Below, piece after piece: positions 54,916 through 63,794 of a DNA stretch of 64,000 nt. Numbering within the stretch: position 1 is the stretch's first letter; every line of letters begins with the position of its first letter. The stretch lies in the NCBI GenBank assembly GCA_027451525.1, contig DAIDJF010000016.1, forward strand, positions 1-64,000, read 5' to 3'. Both the position numbers and the translations under genes were made by a program. The notes beneath the pieces were generated by a model that was not told the origin of the DNA, searched no databases, and worked only from the letters and a program-made list of their open reading frames with translations. This DNA is from Ktedonobacterales bacterium. Its GTDB lineage: Bacteria; Chloroflexota; Ktedonobacteria; Ktedonobacterales; Ktedonobacteraceae.

Positions 54916-55383
54916 CTACTGCGCAGCAACCACGCCAGACTCATCAACGACTTTTACCGTAATCTTTGGCTCTAAACCAGTCGCAATTTTCACAGAAACG
55001 CTAAAGGTTCCCAAGGTACGGATAGGGTCTACCAGTTCGATCATGCGGCGATCAACCAGAATGTTTTCGGCGTCACGCAATGCAGCTGCAATGTCCTGGC
55101 TGGTGATCGAGCCATAGAGACGGCCCTGACTACCAACTTTGGCTTTGAAGGTCAGGGTAACCTGGCCCAATCGCTCGGCCTGCTGTCTGTTGACTTCTGC
55201 CTGCTTCGCCAGTTTGCGCTGCTCAGTGGCAATACGCTGTGTACGATTAGCAATAAGTGCTGGCGTCGCGCCAGCCGCTAGCTGACGAGGCAAAAGATAA
55301 TTTCGGGCATACCCATTCGCGACTTCTTTCAGGTCGCCTGCCTTCCCCAGTCCAGCAACATCTTGTAAGAGAATAATTTTCAT
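54916..55383 (-). CDS. rplI: 50S ribosomal protein L9
   Basis: L9 binds 23S rRNA and helps hold reading frame. Length is 155 residues. The N-terminal MKIILLQDVAGLGKAGDLKEVANGYARNYLLPRQLA is diagnostic; a long helix and the C-terminal domain (GSQGRLYGSITSQDIAAAL) follow. An AGGAG site precedes the ATG. It is unlinked to rpsF, ssb or rpsR, which usually accompany it. Confidence 0.97.
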   Translation of the reverse strand: MKIILLQDVAGLGKAGDLKEVANGYARNYLLPRQLAAGATPALIANRTQRIATEQRKLAKQAEVNRQQAERLGQVTLTFKAKVGSQGRLYGSITSQDIAAALRDAENILVDRRMIELVDPIRTLGTFSVSVKIATGLEPKITVKVVDESGVVAAQ

Positions 55384-55664
55384 GAACCTTCGCTCCTCAT
55401 AGGGTTACAGGGATGGCAATCCCCTCTTCCCTTCACGTCAATAACACCCGCTAAGTATACACCTTACGCATGGTGAACGCAAGCTATCCCCCCCTATGCC
55501 CTATGCCCTATGCATATTTCATCCCTCTATGGCGCATACGCTTGTTATCTGGCTATCGTGCTTGCCATCCACCCATAACTTCCCTATAATGGGCAGATAC
55601 AGGAGACAAATCGGGAACGCAAGCGCCATTCTAGATACGCTATTATTTTTTGAAGGATGTTATT

Positions 55665-56354
55665 ATGGACTTAGAGGGGACATATACATTTCAGGCCTCG
55701 CCCACAATGGTGTGGCACGCATTAGAAGAGGCATTAACATCACAACGTTACTTACCGGGCCTGGAACGTTTAGACAAGACACACGAAAACGGCTATGCAT
55801 TCACATTGCGCCTCAAGCACAACCCGCTACAAGGGGTCTACACCGCGCAGGTCAACATTATAGAACAGCAATTTCCTTCTTACTGCCGCCTGCACATCAC
55901 ACAAGATGGGCAGAATAATACAATGAGCGGCGAAGGTATTATCCATTTTAACCAGTCCGAGACCAGTACCGTCGTGACGTATAAAGGCCATCTCTCGCTC
56001 GACACTGGTGATACCCAGACACCCACAACGCTTACCAAAGGGGCCGCCAAACTCATTATTCAACAGCTTTTTGGCGGTCTTGCCGATCAACTGCGCGCAC
56101 AACAGAGACAGGAACCAGCAATTATTGAGCAAGCAGGAGGGAAAATTATCATTCTACCAGCAACGCAAGAGCAGCCTGTACAACTAGCATCATCACCGCT
56201 GACAACACTGGCACGTTTGCTGGTAGAACGCTCAGGGCTGGGAGCACATGATCCCGTTAAACAAGAACGCTGGGTCTTGCGCGTGCGTCGTCTCAGTATT
56301 ATAAGTGGTTTGTTACTGCTTGTATGGCTAGGAACACGCTTGCCACGTCGCTAG
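55665..56354 (+). CDS. CoxG-like SRPBCC protein with C-terminal membrane helix
   Basis: The 229-residue protein has an N-terminal START-like domain (about residues 1-145, beginning MDLEGTYTFQASPTMVWHAL). It shares the CoxG pattern of SGEGIIHF and GDTQTP segments and the FGGLADQLR helix. A C-terminal hydrophobic helix (LSIISGLLLLVWLGTRL) anchors it. CoxG helps recruit carbon monoxide dehydrogenase to membranes, but no cox genes are nearby, so its role here is unclear. ATG 55665 has an AAGGA site. Its stop abuts the convergent exonuclease stop. Confidence 0.85.
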   Translation: MDLEGTYTFQASPTMVWHALEEALTSQRYLPGLERLDKTHENGYAFTLRLKHNPLQGVYTAQVNIIEQQFPSYCRLHITQDGQNNTMSGEGIIHFNQSETSTVVTYKGHLSLDTGDTQTPTTLTKGAAKLIIQQLFGGLADQLRAQQRQEPAIIEQAGGKIIILPATQEQPVQLASSPLTTLARLLVERSGLGAHDPVKQERWVLRVRRLSIISGLLLLVWLGTRLPRR

Positions 56355-57596
56355 CTACTCGTTCATCATGGAACGCAAACGCGCTTTCCAATCACCAGCA
56401 TCCGCGTTCTCTCCGCTAGACGCTGCCGAAGTTTCTGGCGTCTCTGGCGTCTCAACTACCCAACTGCGTGTCCCATCACTGGCGCGCGTGGGGGGGACAC
56501 GCATCTGTGGCAGATCTTTCTCACCGAGATTGTTCAACGCAGCCTGTGCAGCCTTGCGTACATCATGCACAGGGTCATGCAAGAGAGGATGAATGGCCGC
56601 TTTTGCGGTTTTCACACCCAGTCGCCCCAGCGCACGCGCGCTAGCAGCCCGTTCATCGGAGGTTACGGACTGAAGCAATAGCTCAATATCGGGAACCATT
56701 TTCGTCAACGAGAGGTCAGCAATCAGACGCAACAAGCGACTCCGCCGCAGGGGGTGGGTCAGGCTCGCAAGTGCGGCCCGACAGTCCGCGTATATCTGGG
56801 CCTTTTCACGGATCAGCCCCTTTGTTCTGGCTTCCGCAACAGCCATCTCTGGCGAACTTTGCGTGCTTCCATACAGAAAGGGTTCGATCCAATCTGCAAC
56901 TGGTTCCAACTCCAGAGTATTCTCATGCAGCATTAAAATGTCATGATAGTGCTGATCAAGCCAGGTATACAGGGCTAGCGTCACTTCGGCATCACGGGCC
57001 GCATAAGCGATCATAGCGGAGGGCAAGGGGCGGCGCGTCCAGTCGGTCCGTTGTAGACTTTTATCCAGACGAATATGAAAGGCACGTTGCAGCATGGCCG
57101 CTAGCGAGGACTCGTGTTGCCCAAAGATAGAACGACTCGTAGCCTCAAGATCATAATAGTGCGCTACCTCCAGACCACGCTCTGCCATGACACGCAGGTC
57201 AGCGCCCGCGCCATGCAAAAGAATAGAGATAGAAGGATTAGTAGTAATAATAGCCAATGGCGAGAGATCATGTAGACGTAATGCGTCAACGATGAAACAA
57301 CGATTAGGGATTGCCAGCTGTAAAAGAGCAAGGCGCGGAACCGAAGACCCGCTATCCGCCAGTGCGCGGGAACGCACTTGTGTAAATTCGGCATCAATCG
57401 CGATCACTGGCTCTTCTTTAAGAAGCGCAATAGCTCGAAGCAATTGCTCAGGGCGATCCACCCAGATGCGTTCACCCTTTGGAGACAATTGTCCCGGCGG
57501 CGGGGTCTCACCTAGGTATCCAGATGAAAGGATATGCAACTCATCCGCATTGGCGTTAGATTTTGTAGGTTCTATATATGGTGCGTTCTCTGCCAA
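56355..57596 (-). CDS. RNase D-like 3'-5' exonuclease with C-terminal HEAT-like repeats
   Basis: The 413-residue protein has a DEDDy exonuclease domain (about residues 48-215). Acidic motif 1 is VIAIDAEFTQ, the second Asp is in LHGAGADLRVM, and the third motif is YAARDAEV. The C-terminal third (about 285-370) contains HEAT-like helices, including DERAASARALGRLGVKTAKAAIHPLLHDPVHDVRKAAQAALNNLGE. HRDC domains of true RNase D are absent. The start is TTG 57596 with a GAGGG site. The repeats may recruit RNA or a protein partner. Confidence 0.88.
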   Translation of the reverse strand: MAENAPYIEPTKSNANADELHILSSGYLGETPPPGQLSPKGERIWVDRPEQLLRAIALLKEEPVIAIDAEFTQVRSRALADSGSSVPRLALLQLAIPNRCFIVDALRLHDLSPLAIITTNPSISILLHGAGADLRVMAERGLEVAHYYDLEATSRSIFGQHESSLAAMLQRAFHIRLDKSLQRTDWTRRPLPSAMIAYAARDAEVTLALYTWLDQHYHDILMLHENTLELEPVADWIEPFLYGSTQSSPEMAVAEARTKGLIREKAQIYADCRAALASLTHPLRRSRLLRLIADLSLTKMVPDIELLLQSVTSDERAASARALGRLGVKTAKAAIHPLLHDPVHDVRKAAQAALNNLGEKDLPQMRVPPTRASDGTRSWVVETPETPETSAASSGENADAGDWKARLRSMMNE

Positions 57597-57717
57597 AGCA
57601 CCCTCATTCCATTTTCTAGATAGTCTTTTACAAGATCAGCTACAAGGCTATGGTAATGTGTACTGTACACTATACCAGATTTTACAGAAAACGTATAGAT
57701 AGGTAGAGGTTCATCGC

Positions 57718-58599
57718 ATGTCATCAGCAAAAACGCATTGTCATCCTTATTATAACTGCACTGCTGCCCTGGCGACAAAGCATGCAAAAGAGCGGCAAAT
57801 TGTGCGTCCGCTCTACGCCGCGACCGGGCTACGTGTCATTGTTCCTCCCAATCTCGACACGGATCAACTCGGAACATTTACAGGAGAGATCGCCCGCGAA
57901 GGTTCACCACGCGAAGTCGCAGAACGCAAGGCACGCCTGGGCATGACTATAAGTGGACTCTCTCGTGGATTGGCGAGCGAGGGTAGTTTTGGAATGCATC
58001 CGCTAGTGCCTTTCTTGCCCTCAGATCACGAGATACTTCTATTTATTGATGATGAGCTTGGTATCCAGGTATTGGAGCAGATAACCAGCGAAAAAACAAA
58101 CTTTGCGCACATTAGTACCTCCCGTCTCGCTACGCCAGTGGTACAAACTTTTTTACAACGCGCTCAATTTCCATCACATGGTCTCATTGCGCGTCCAAGT
58201 GGAGGAGAACGGTATGCGCATGCGATCATAAAGGGAATTACCGACCTTACTACCTTAGAAAATGCTATCCGTAGTTGCGCCGCGCTCGCGCCTGATGGCT
58301 TAGCGGTCATTGAGACCGATATGCGCGCCCATATGAATCCAACACGACAGCGCGTACTGCGGCATCTGGCCTTCCAGCTTGCACGGCGTCTGACCTGTCT
58401 CTGTCCACACTGTCAAACTCCCGGCTGGGGACGTGTCGATGTTATTCGCGGCCTTCCATGCGAATGGTGTGGCAGTGAGACTGAGATGATTCGTGCAGAG
58501 ATTTCAGGCTGTCCACGTTGCAGCTATCGCGAACAGCACGAGCGCATAGATGGTTTACGCTATGCGCCCCAGGAACGCTGCCCTTCCTGTAACCCCTGA
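57718..58599 (+). CDS. DUF6671-type protein with C-terminal zinc ribbons
   Basis: The 293-residue protein has an N-terminal helix rich in His and Cys, then ATKHAKERQIVRPL and LGTFTGEIAREGSPREVAERKARLGM, which match the DUF6671 pattern. Four C-terminal Cys pairs (CLCPHC, CEWCGS, CPRC, CPSC) form two zinc ribbons, typical of this group. Its biochemical function is unknown. A GTAGAGG site precedes the ATG. It is not obviously operonic with the isocitrate dehydrogenase, which has its own promoter. Confidence 0.8.
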   Translation: MSSAKTHCHPYYNCTAALATKHAKERQIVRPLYAATGLRVIVPPNLDTDQLGTFTGEIAREGSPREVAERKARLGMTISGLSRGLASEGSFGMHPLVPFLPSDHEILLFIDDELGIQVLEQITSEKTNFAHISTSRLATPVVQTFLQRAQFPSHGLIARPSGGERYAHAIIKGITDLTTLENAIRSCAALAPDGLAVIETDMRAHMNPTRQRVLRHLAFQLARRLTCLCPHCQTPGWGRVDVIRGLPCEWCGSETEMIRAEISGCPRCSYREQHERIDGLRYAPQERCPSCNP

Positions 58600-58618
58600 T
58601 AAACTGATGCATATGCCC

Positions 58619-58648
58619 TTGTAGTGTCTATTTTCCATATGCTACACT
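58619..58648 (+). promoter_or_regulatory. Likely promoter of the first isocitrate dehydrogenase
   Basis: TTGTAG (58619-58624) is spaced 18 bases from TACACT (58643-58648), which has an extended TGC ahead of it. The box ATATGCTACACT also occurs upstream of the sigma gene near 51334. Confidence 0.55.
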
Positions 58649-58689
58649 GGAAACAACTTCGTTAACGGAAAACCAAAGGAGAATATTTC

Positions 58690-60144
58690 ATGACGAATGT
58701 ACCAATTACGGTTGCTCATGGTGATGGCATCGGGCCAGAAATCATGGAAGCAACCCTCCATATCATCACTGCCGCCGGGGCGCGTATCGATATTGAGCCA
58801 ATTGAAGTGGGCGAACAGGTCTACTTGCGTGGGATCAATTCGGGAGTCGAGCCAAAAGCGTGGGATTCGTTACGGCGCACCAAAGTCTTTCTCAAGGCTC
58901 CTATCACAACTCCTCAGGGAGGCGGCTACAAAAGCCTCAACGTGACGACCCGTACCATGTTTGGCCTCTACGCCAATGTACGCCCATGTGTCTCGTATTA
59001 TCCTTTTGTCGCGACAAAACACCCAAGCATGGACGTGGTGATTATTCGCGAAAACGAGGAAGATACCTATACAGGTATCGAATATCGCCAGACACACGAC
59101 ATGATGGAATCACTCAAACTGATTAGCCGCCCTGGCTCAGAGAAGATCATTCGCTACGCTTTCGAGTATGCTCGCAGCCACGGACGTAAAAAAGTCACCT
59201 GCTTCATGAAAGACAATATCATGAAGATGACTGATGGCTTGTTCCATCGCGTTTTCGACGAGATTGCCAAAGAATATCCCGATATCATCAACGAGAACTG
59301 GATCGTAGATATCGGTGCGGCAAAGTTGGCAGACACACCCGAAGCATTTGATGTCGTCGTGCTGCCCAACCTATATGGTGATATCCTCTCTGACGTTGCG
59401 GCACAAATCGCGGGTTCCGTTGGACTGGCAGGCTCCGCCAATATCGGCGATCAATGCGCGATGTTCGAAGCTATTCACGGTTCCGCCCCACGCCGCGCGG
59501 GACAAAACCTGGCTAATCCCTCCGGTTTGCTGTTGGGTGCGGTAATGATGCTGGTGCATATCGACCAACCCGATGTTGCATCGCGCGTTCATAACGCCTG
59601 GTTGCGCACGATTGAAGATGGCGTTCACACCTATGATATCTTTAAGGAAAGTGTGAGCAAACAAAAAGTTGGCACGAAGGAATTTGCCGACGCGGTCATC
59701 GCACGTCTCGGCCAGCAACCGCAACAATTAAAGGCCGTCAACTATACGACCGCTCCACGTCACATCTCAGAAACCCAAATCCTGGCACGTAAGGATCCTT
59801 TGTCAGAGAAGGTGTTGGTCGGAGTCGATGTCTTTATCGACTGGCACGACGGTAGTTCCGATCAGCTTGCGACCATTATGCAACAGGCCAATGATGCGGG
59901 ACTCACCTTGAGCATGATTACCAATCGCGGCGCAAAGGTGTGGCCCAATGGCATGCCGGAAACCTTTACCACTGATCACTGGCGTTGCCGCTTTATGCCT
60001 GCTCAGAAAGGCGCAGCAGTCACACATACGCAGATCACCAATCTGCTCCAGCGTGTTGACGCCACCGGCCTTGATTTTATCAAGATCGAAAATCTCTATA
60101 CATTCGATGGGCAAGCGGGCTACTCAATGAGCGCGGGCGAATGA
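58690..60144 (+). CDS. Isocitrate/isopropylmalate-type dehydrogenase (long, APRRAG variant)
   Basis: This 484-residue enzyme has the beta-decarboxylating dehydrogenase fold. It has GDGIGPEI at the start, the substrate motif IRENEEDTYTGIEYR, NLYGDILSDVAAQIAGS and a C-terminal domain of about 130 residues of the Thermus-type isocitrate dehydrogenase class (with VGVDVFIDW and RGAKVW). At the cofactor site it has APRRAG instead of the NADP-type APKYAG of its neighbour, so coenzyme preference may differ. An AAAGGAG site precedes the ATG. The most likely reaction is isocitrate to 2-oxoglutarate. Confidence 0.9.
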   Translation: MTNVPITVAHGDGIGPEIMEATLHIITAAGARIDIEPIEVGEQVYLRGINSGVEPKAWDSLRRTKVFLKAPITTPQGGGYKSLNVTTRTMFGLYANVRPCVSYYPFVATKHPSMDVVIIRENEEDTYTGIEYRQTHDMMESLKLISRPGSEKIIRYAFEYARSHGRKKVTCFMKDNIMKMTDGLFHRVFDEIAKEYPDIINENWIVDIGAAKLADTPEAFDVVVLPNLYGDILSDVAAQIAGSVGLAGSANIGDQCAMFEAIHGSAPRRAGQNLANPSGLLLGAVMMLVHIDQPDVASRVHNAWLRTIEDGVHTYDIFKESVSKQKVGTKEFADAVIARLGQQPQQLKAVNYTTAPRHISETQILARKDPLSEKVLVGVDVFIDWHDGSSDQLATIMQQANDAGLTLSMITNRGAKVWPNGMPETFTTDHWRCRFMPAQKGAAVTHTQITNLLQRVDATGLDFIKIENLYTFDGQAGYSMSAGE

Positions 60145-60181
60145 TCATCCAGATCGTTGTTAAAAACGTAGCGGGGCCGGT

Positions 60182-60219
60182 GTGTCACATTTGACACGCT
60201 CACACATGATGTTTAAAAT
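60182..60219 (+). promoter_or_regulatory. Promoter of beta-carbonic anhydrase with operator-like palindrome
   Basis: TTGACA (60191-60196) is spaced 17 bases from TAAAAT (60214-60219). The perfect palindrome GTGTCA-CATT-TGACAC (60182-60197) overlaps the -35 box, which suggests repressor or activator binding. Confidence 0.75.
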
Positions 60220-60294
60220 CATCACTGTTATGTTCACTCGTTTCTATCATCGATCTCTACGATATATTTTTACCGACAAGGAAGAGGTAATAAT

Positions 60295-60873
60295 ATGCCA
60301 GACGAACTCATCGCAAAAAATGCGCACTACCTTCAGGACCATAACCTTTCACAGATTGGGCACGCTCCGCGCAAACATACAGCTATCGTCACTTGCATGG
60401 ATTGCCGCCTTGTGCAAATGTTTGAAGACGCCCTAGAGCTAGAGCGTGGCGATGCTGTCGAGTTGCGCACAGCAGGTGCCACCATCTCAGAGCCGGAACG
60501 AGCCAATGCTAATAATGACCTGGTACGCTCGCTTGCCGGGGCAATCTATCTCCTCGGAGTTCGCAAGGTGATGGTAATCGGACACACTGACTGCGGACTC
60601 TCACATATAAATCCTGTCGCGCTCACCGCCTCCATGCAGGCTCTTGGCGTGAACCCACAACAACTGATTGATGAACAACACCTCGGCGATGTTGATGGAC
60701 TGATGCGCTGGTTAGGAGCATTCCATGATGTCCACGTGAATGTCCAAGAAGTCGTTCAGGTCCTACGCAATAGCCCCTATTTGCCACGTATCCCTATTCA
60801 TGGCTTTGTCATTGATATCAATAGCGGTAAACTCACGCTGGTAGACCGTGACCAGGTAGGAATTACCGCATAG
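60295..60873 (+). CDS. Beta-class carbonic anhydrase
   Basis: This 192-residue enzyme interconverts CO2 and bicarbonate. The zinc and proton-relay residues are visible: Cys 34, Asp 36 and Arg 38 in CMDCR, then His 97 and Cys 100 in GHTDCG. Further conserved features are RTAGA and VRSLAGAIYLLGVR. It is a short beta-CA of the type common in Gram-positive bacteria and Chloroflexota. A GGAAGAGG site precedes the ATG. It lies between two isocitrate dehydrogenase genes, so bicarbonate supply or use is plausibly linked to the same metabolism. Confidence 0.93.
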   Translation: MPDELIAKNAHYLQDHNLSQIGHAPRKHTAIVTCMDCRLVQMFEDALELERGDAVELRTAGATISEPERANANNDLVRSLAGAIYLLGVRKVMVIGHTDCGLSHINPVALTASMQALGVNPQQLIDEQHLGDVDGLMRWLGAFHDVHVNVQEVVQVLRNSPYLPRIPIHGFVIDINSGKLTLVDRDQVGITA

Positions 60874-60898
60874 GTTTACGTTCTCATCACAAGAGATG

Positions 60899-61009
60899 TG
60901 CTATAATAGGGTAATTGATGCACTCATGCAATGTGTATCAATTGCTTTATTATGCTTACTTAAGACGACGTGAAAATACTACCCATTTGGGTTGCATCAC
61001 GTCGTCTTA
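60899..61009 (+). promoter_or_regulatory. Extended -10 promoter and structured leader of second isocitrate dehydrogenase
   Basis: TGCTATAAT (60899-60907) is an extended -10 box. Just downstream are an 11-base inverted repeat with one mismatch (60913-60923 and 60933-60943) and a hairpin with a perfect 13-base stem (60961-60973 and 60997-61009) enclosing an inner ACCC/GGGT pair. There is no T run after the hairpin, so it is not a simple terminator. Confidence 0.6.
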
Positions 61010-61081
61010 TATAAAAAGGAAAGAAGTTCGGTAACATTTCTCATACAACCGACTTCGTCATCACTATAGAGAGAGCCACAT

Positions 61082-62551
61082 ATGTATATCACACCCACCG
61101 GGAAAAAACTTATTACAGTCATCCCTGGCGACGGAATCGGCCCAGAAGTTGTGCGCTCCGCGCAACGCATTATTGAAGCGGTTGGCGTACCTATTGAATG
61201 GGAAGAACGCCACGCTGGTGAGAGCGTATTTAAACAGGGCATTCCCTCCGGCGTACTGCCAGAAACAATTGAGTCCATTCGTAAAACGCGCGTCGTCCTC
61301 AAGGGGCCACTGGGAACGCCCGTTGGCTACGGCGAGAAGAGCGCAAACGTGACACTGCGCAAGCTATTTGAAACCTATGGCAACATTCGTCCTGTACGCG
61401 AGTTACCCGGCATTAAAACGCCATTCAGCGGTCGCGGTATTGATCTGGTCGTCATTCGTGAGAATGTCGAAGATCTCTACGCGGGTATTGAACATATGCA
61501 GACCCCCGGCGTCGCACAGTGTCTCAAGCTGATCTCACGCAAAGGCTGCGAAAAGATCGTACGCCTGGCGTTTGAGTTCGCACGTTCCGAAGGCCGCAAA
61601 CAAGTCCATTGCGCCACCAAGTCTAACATCATGAAGCTGACTGAAGGGATGCTCAAACGCACCTTTGAAGAGGTCGCGAAAGAATATCCTGACATTCAGT
61701 CACAACACATCATCATTGACAACTGCGCGCACCAGTTGGTCAAGAAGCCAGAGCAATTCGATGTGATCGTCACGACGAATATGAACGGCGATATCATCAG
61801 CGATTTGACTTCCGGCCTGATCGGTGGGCTGGGCTTTGCCCCTTCTTCCAATATCGGCAATGATGTCGCTATCTTCGAGGCTGTTCATGGCTCCGCCCCC
61901 AAATATGCGGGTCGCAACGTCATTAATCCGACCGCACTCATCCTCTCCGCAGTCATGATGCTACGCCACATTGAAGAGTTCGAGGCCGCGGACCTGATCG
62001 AAAATGCAGTGCTGGTCACGCTGGAAGCGGGCACCTTGACCCGCGATGTCGTCGGTGATGAGGGAGCCGCCTCTACCAGTGCCTACACAGACGCGATTAT
62101 CGCCAATTTGGGCAAAAAGCCGCAACAATGGACGGTTCGTGAGCGCAAGCCGTTAGTGCTGCCAGAGGTTTCGCCGCGTCTCGACACTGTCATCCCCAAC
62201 ACGCGCAGCGTCGCAGGCGTCGATGTTTTTGTCGAGTCCGCTCTTTTACCAGAAGAGATCGGGCCAAGTCTTGTGAAAATCGCCACGGAAACACAATTCA
62301 AGCTCAAGATGATTTCTAATCGTGGCACAAAAGTCTACACGCCAACAGGCGCAATGACCGACAATATCGATCACTACCGCTGCCGCTTTATACTGAAGGA
62401 CGAGGCTCAATCACTCTCCGAAGTAGAAGTTGATCAGGCAATCCTCCATCTCGTGCAGCAGATCGCAGCCCGCCACCGCTGGATGCACCTCGAAAAGCTG
62501 CCAGTCTTTGATGGTGCAGCAGGCTATACGAAAGCACAAGGCGAAGACTAA
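61082..62551 (+). CDS. Isocitrate dehydrogenase, NADP-dependent Thermus type
   Basis: This 489-residue enzyme has both the decarboxylating dehydrogenase core and a C-terminal extension of about 140 residues, matching Thermus-type isocitrate dehydrogenase, including the C-terminal KAQGED. Substrate motif IRENVEDLYAGIEHM and the NADP-type cofactor loop HGSAPKYAGRNVINPTALILSAVMMLRHI are present. It oxidises isocitrate to 2-oxoglutarate in the TCA cycle. A GAGAG site precedes the ATG. A structured leader of about 170 bases lies upstream. It is a paralogue of the gene at 58.7 kb. Confidence 0.94.
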   Translation: MYITPTGKKLITVIPGDGIGPEVVRSAQRIIEAVGVPIEWEERHAGESVFKQGIPSGVLPETIESIRKTRVVLKGPLGTPVGYGEKSANVTLRKLFETYGNIRPVRELPGIKTPFSGRGIDLVVIRENVEDLYAGIEHMQTPGVAQCLKLISRKGCEKIVRLAFEFARSEGRKQVHCATKSNIMKLTEGMLKRTFEEVAKEYPDIQSQHIIIDNCAHQLVKKPEQFDVIVTTNMNGDIISDLTSGLIGGLGFAPSSNIGNDVAIFEAVHGSAPKYAGRNVINPTALILSAVMMLRHIEEFEAADLIENAVLVTLEAGTLTRDVVGDEGAASTSAYTDAIIANLGKKPQQWTVRERKPLVLPEVSPRLDTVIPNTRSVAGVDVFVESALLPEEIGPSLVKIATETQFKLKMISNRGTKVYTPTGAMTDNIDHYRCRFILKDEAQSLSEVEVDQAILHLVQQIAARHRWMHLEKLPVFDGAAGYTKAQGED

Positions 62552-62558
62552 GACGAAG

Positions 62559-62619
62559 ACACAAAGAAGAGTGGCACAGAACATACACGAAGGTCGTTCT
62601 GTACCGCTCTTCTTTGTGT
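62559..62619. terminator. Long hairpin between convergent genes
   Basis: Arms of 24 bases (62559-62582 and 62596-62619) match at 22 positions, the two exceptions being G-U compatible. The loop is 13 bases. It starts 8 bases after the isocitrate dehydrogenase stop and its right arm reaches the stop of the leftward gene, so it can act for both directions. Confidence 0.65.
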
Positions 62620-63668
62620 TATGCGACTTTCCGTATCTCAAGCAGCAGCAACATCGTTTCTAACAGATGATACTCTTCATTATTCGTCAAGCGCAACTCC
62701 GTCTCGCCCAGAGGAACCACAACCGTGCCACTGGCATCAACGGGCGTGGGGCTGAGAATGGCATGTGGGTTCCCGCCACGCCAGCGTACAGGCTCTAGTA
62801 GCGAGCCAAGTAGAATAGAGACACGCACCTGATGCCCGCGCAGTGACTCTTCCAGATCGTGCAAATGCAGTTCTAACGTATCTCCTTGTTGCACAACACG
62901 CCCTTCCAACGCGTGCGATTGCAAGATAATCGCGGGCTGCGCATTTTGCGCGGACTGTTGGTGCGTTTTTAGATCAACAGAGCGTACCGTCTTTTTGCCG
63001 CGCACGCCACCCGCGCCCGTGAGCGTTGGTGTAAATGCACGTGCATCGGGATCATCCTCGCGAACAAGTTCCTGTCCATTAGCAAAGGCAGCAACACGCA
63101 CCAGATCACGCAAGGCGCGGCTATAAATCGTGCGTTGCGTGATATGTGCCCCAATCTGTAAAGCCAGTTGCAACAAGGCGCGTGACGCGGCTGACGTATC
63201 GCTCTGCTCGCGCCGCCCCTGCCGCACAAGAGCCTCGGCCTGACCAATCGCGGTAACGCAGAGATGTTCGAGCATATACTGAGGCATGGCGTTAAGCGTC
63301 CGTGTGCCCTGGCCCAACAGTGGCCGAGGCTCACGTGGCTGCACGGCGGCGCGCATGGCATCATAGAGGTCCAGGTAGGCATGGTGGCACTCGGTACAGC
63401 CAGAGAGATGATAGAGCAGAGGCGTAAAGTGGATCGCTGCTTGAGGATCATTGTTAAGTAGAGCCATAATAAAATCTGGTAGTTGTCTATAAAAATGAAG
63501 ATGATAATCGTGTAAAAAAAACTGTCCACTCTGCTCTGCCAACGTATCTGATGATGACAGTGTTGTTGGCTCAGGAGATTGCATAATTTGCTGAATCCAC
63601 TGTGCCAGGCGGGCATATTGCGCCATTTGCGGATTGGGGATATCCCCAAAGGGTGTTTGATTGTCCAT
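62619..63668 (-). CDS. Soluble protein with anti-sigma-like zinc-finger motif, unknown
   Basis: The 349-residue protein has an H-x3-C-x2-C motif (HLSGCTEC, near residue 88), the same spacing as the two anti-sigma factors in this window. It has no membrane helix. The middle is helical (SRALLQLALQIGAHITQRTIYSRALRDLVRVAAFANG). The C-terminal 120 residues look beta-rich with LEGRVVQQGDTLELHLHDLEE and VRVSILLGSLLEPVRW. No family is recognised. It may be a soluble regulator of a sigma factor encoded beyond the window. Confidence 0.65.
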   Translation of the reverse strand: MDNQTPFGDIPNPQMAQYARLAQWIQQIMQSPEPTTLSSSDTLAEQSGQFFLHDYHLHFYRQLPDFIMALLNNDPQAAIHFTPLLYHLSGCTECHHAYLDLYDAMRAAVQPREPRPLLGQGTRTLNAMPQYMLEHLCVTAIGQAEALVRQGRREQSDTSAASRALLQLALQIGAHITQRTIYSRALRDLVRVAAFANGQELVREDDPDARAFTPTLTGAGGVRGKKTVRSVDLKTHQQSAQNAQPAIILQSHALEGRVVQQGDTLELHLHDLEESLRGHQVRVSILLGSLLEPVRWRGGNPHAILSPTPVDASGTVVVPLGETELRLTNNEEYHLLETMLLLLEIRKVA

Positions 63669-63794
63669 AGCTTATCTCCTCTTGAGCCTGGCTCCTACGT
63701 ATTTCTTTATCACAAAGTATTCACTACGCGAAAAGTATCTACGACTTCTCTCGCCAATTGATCTAAGCTCTCTCTGTGACAGAGAGTATACGGT

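Noticed and set aside
55492-55512. Three tandem CCCTATG units
   Set aside because: Too short and too few to call a functional repeat; it lies in a non-coding gap without other signals.
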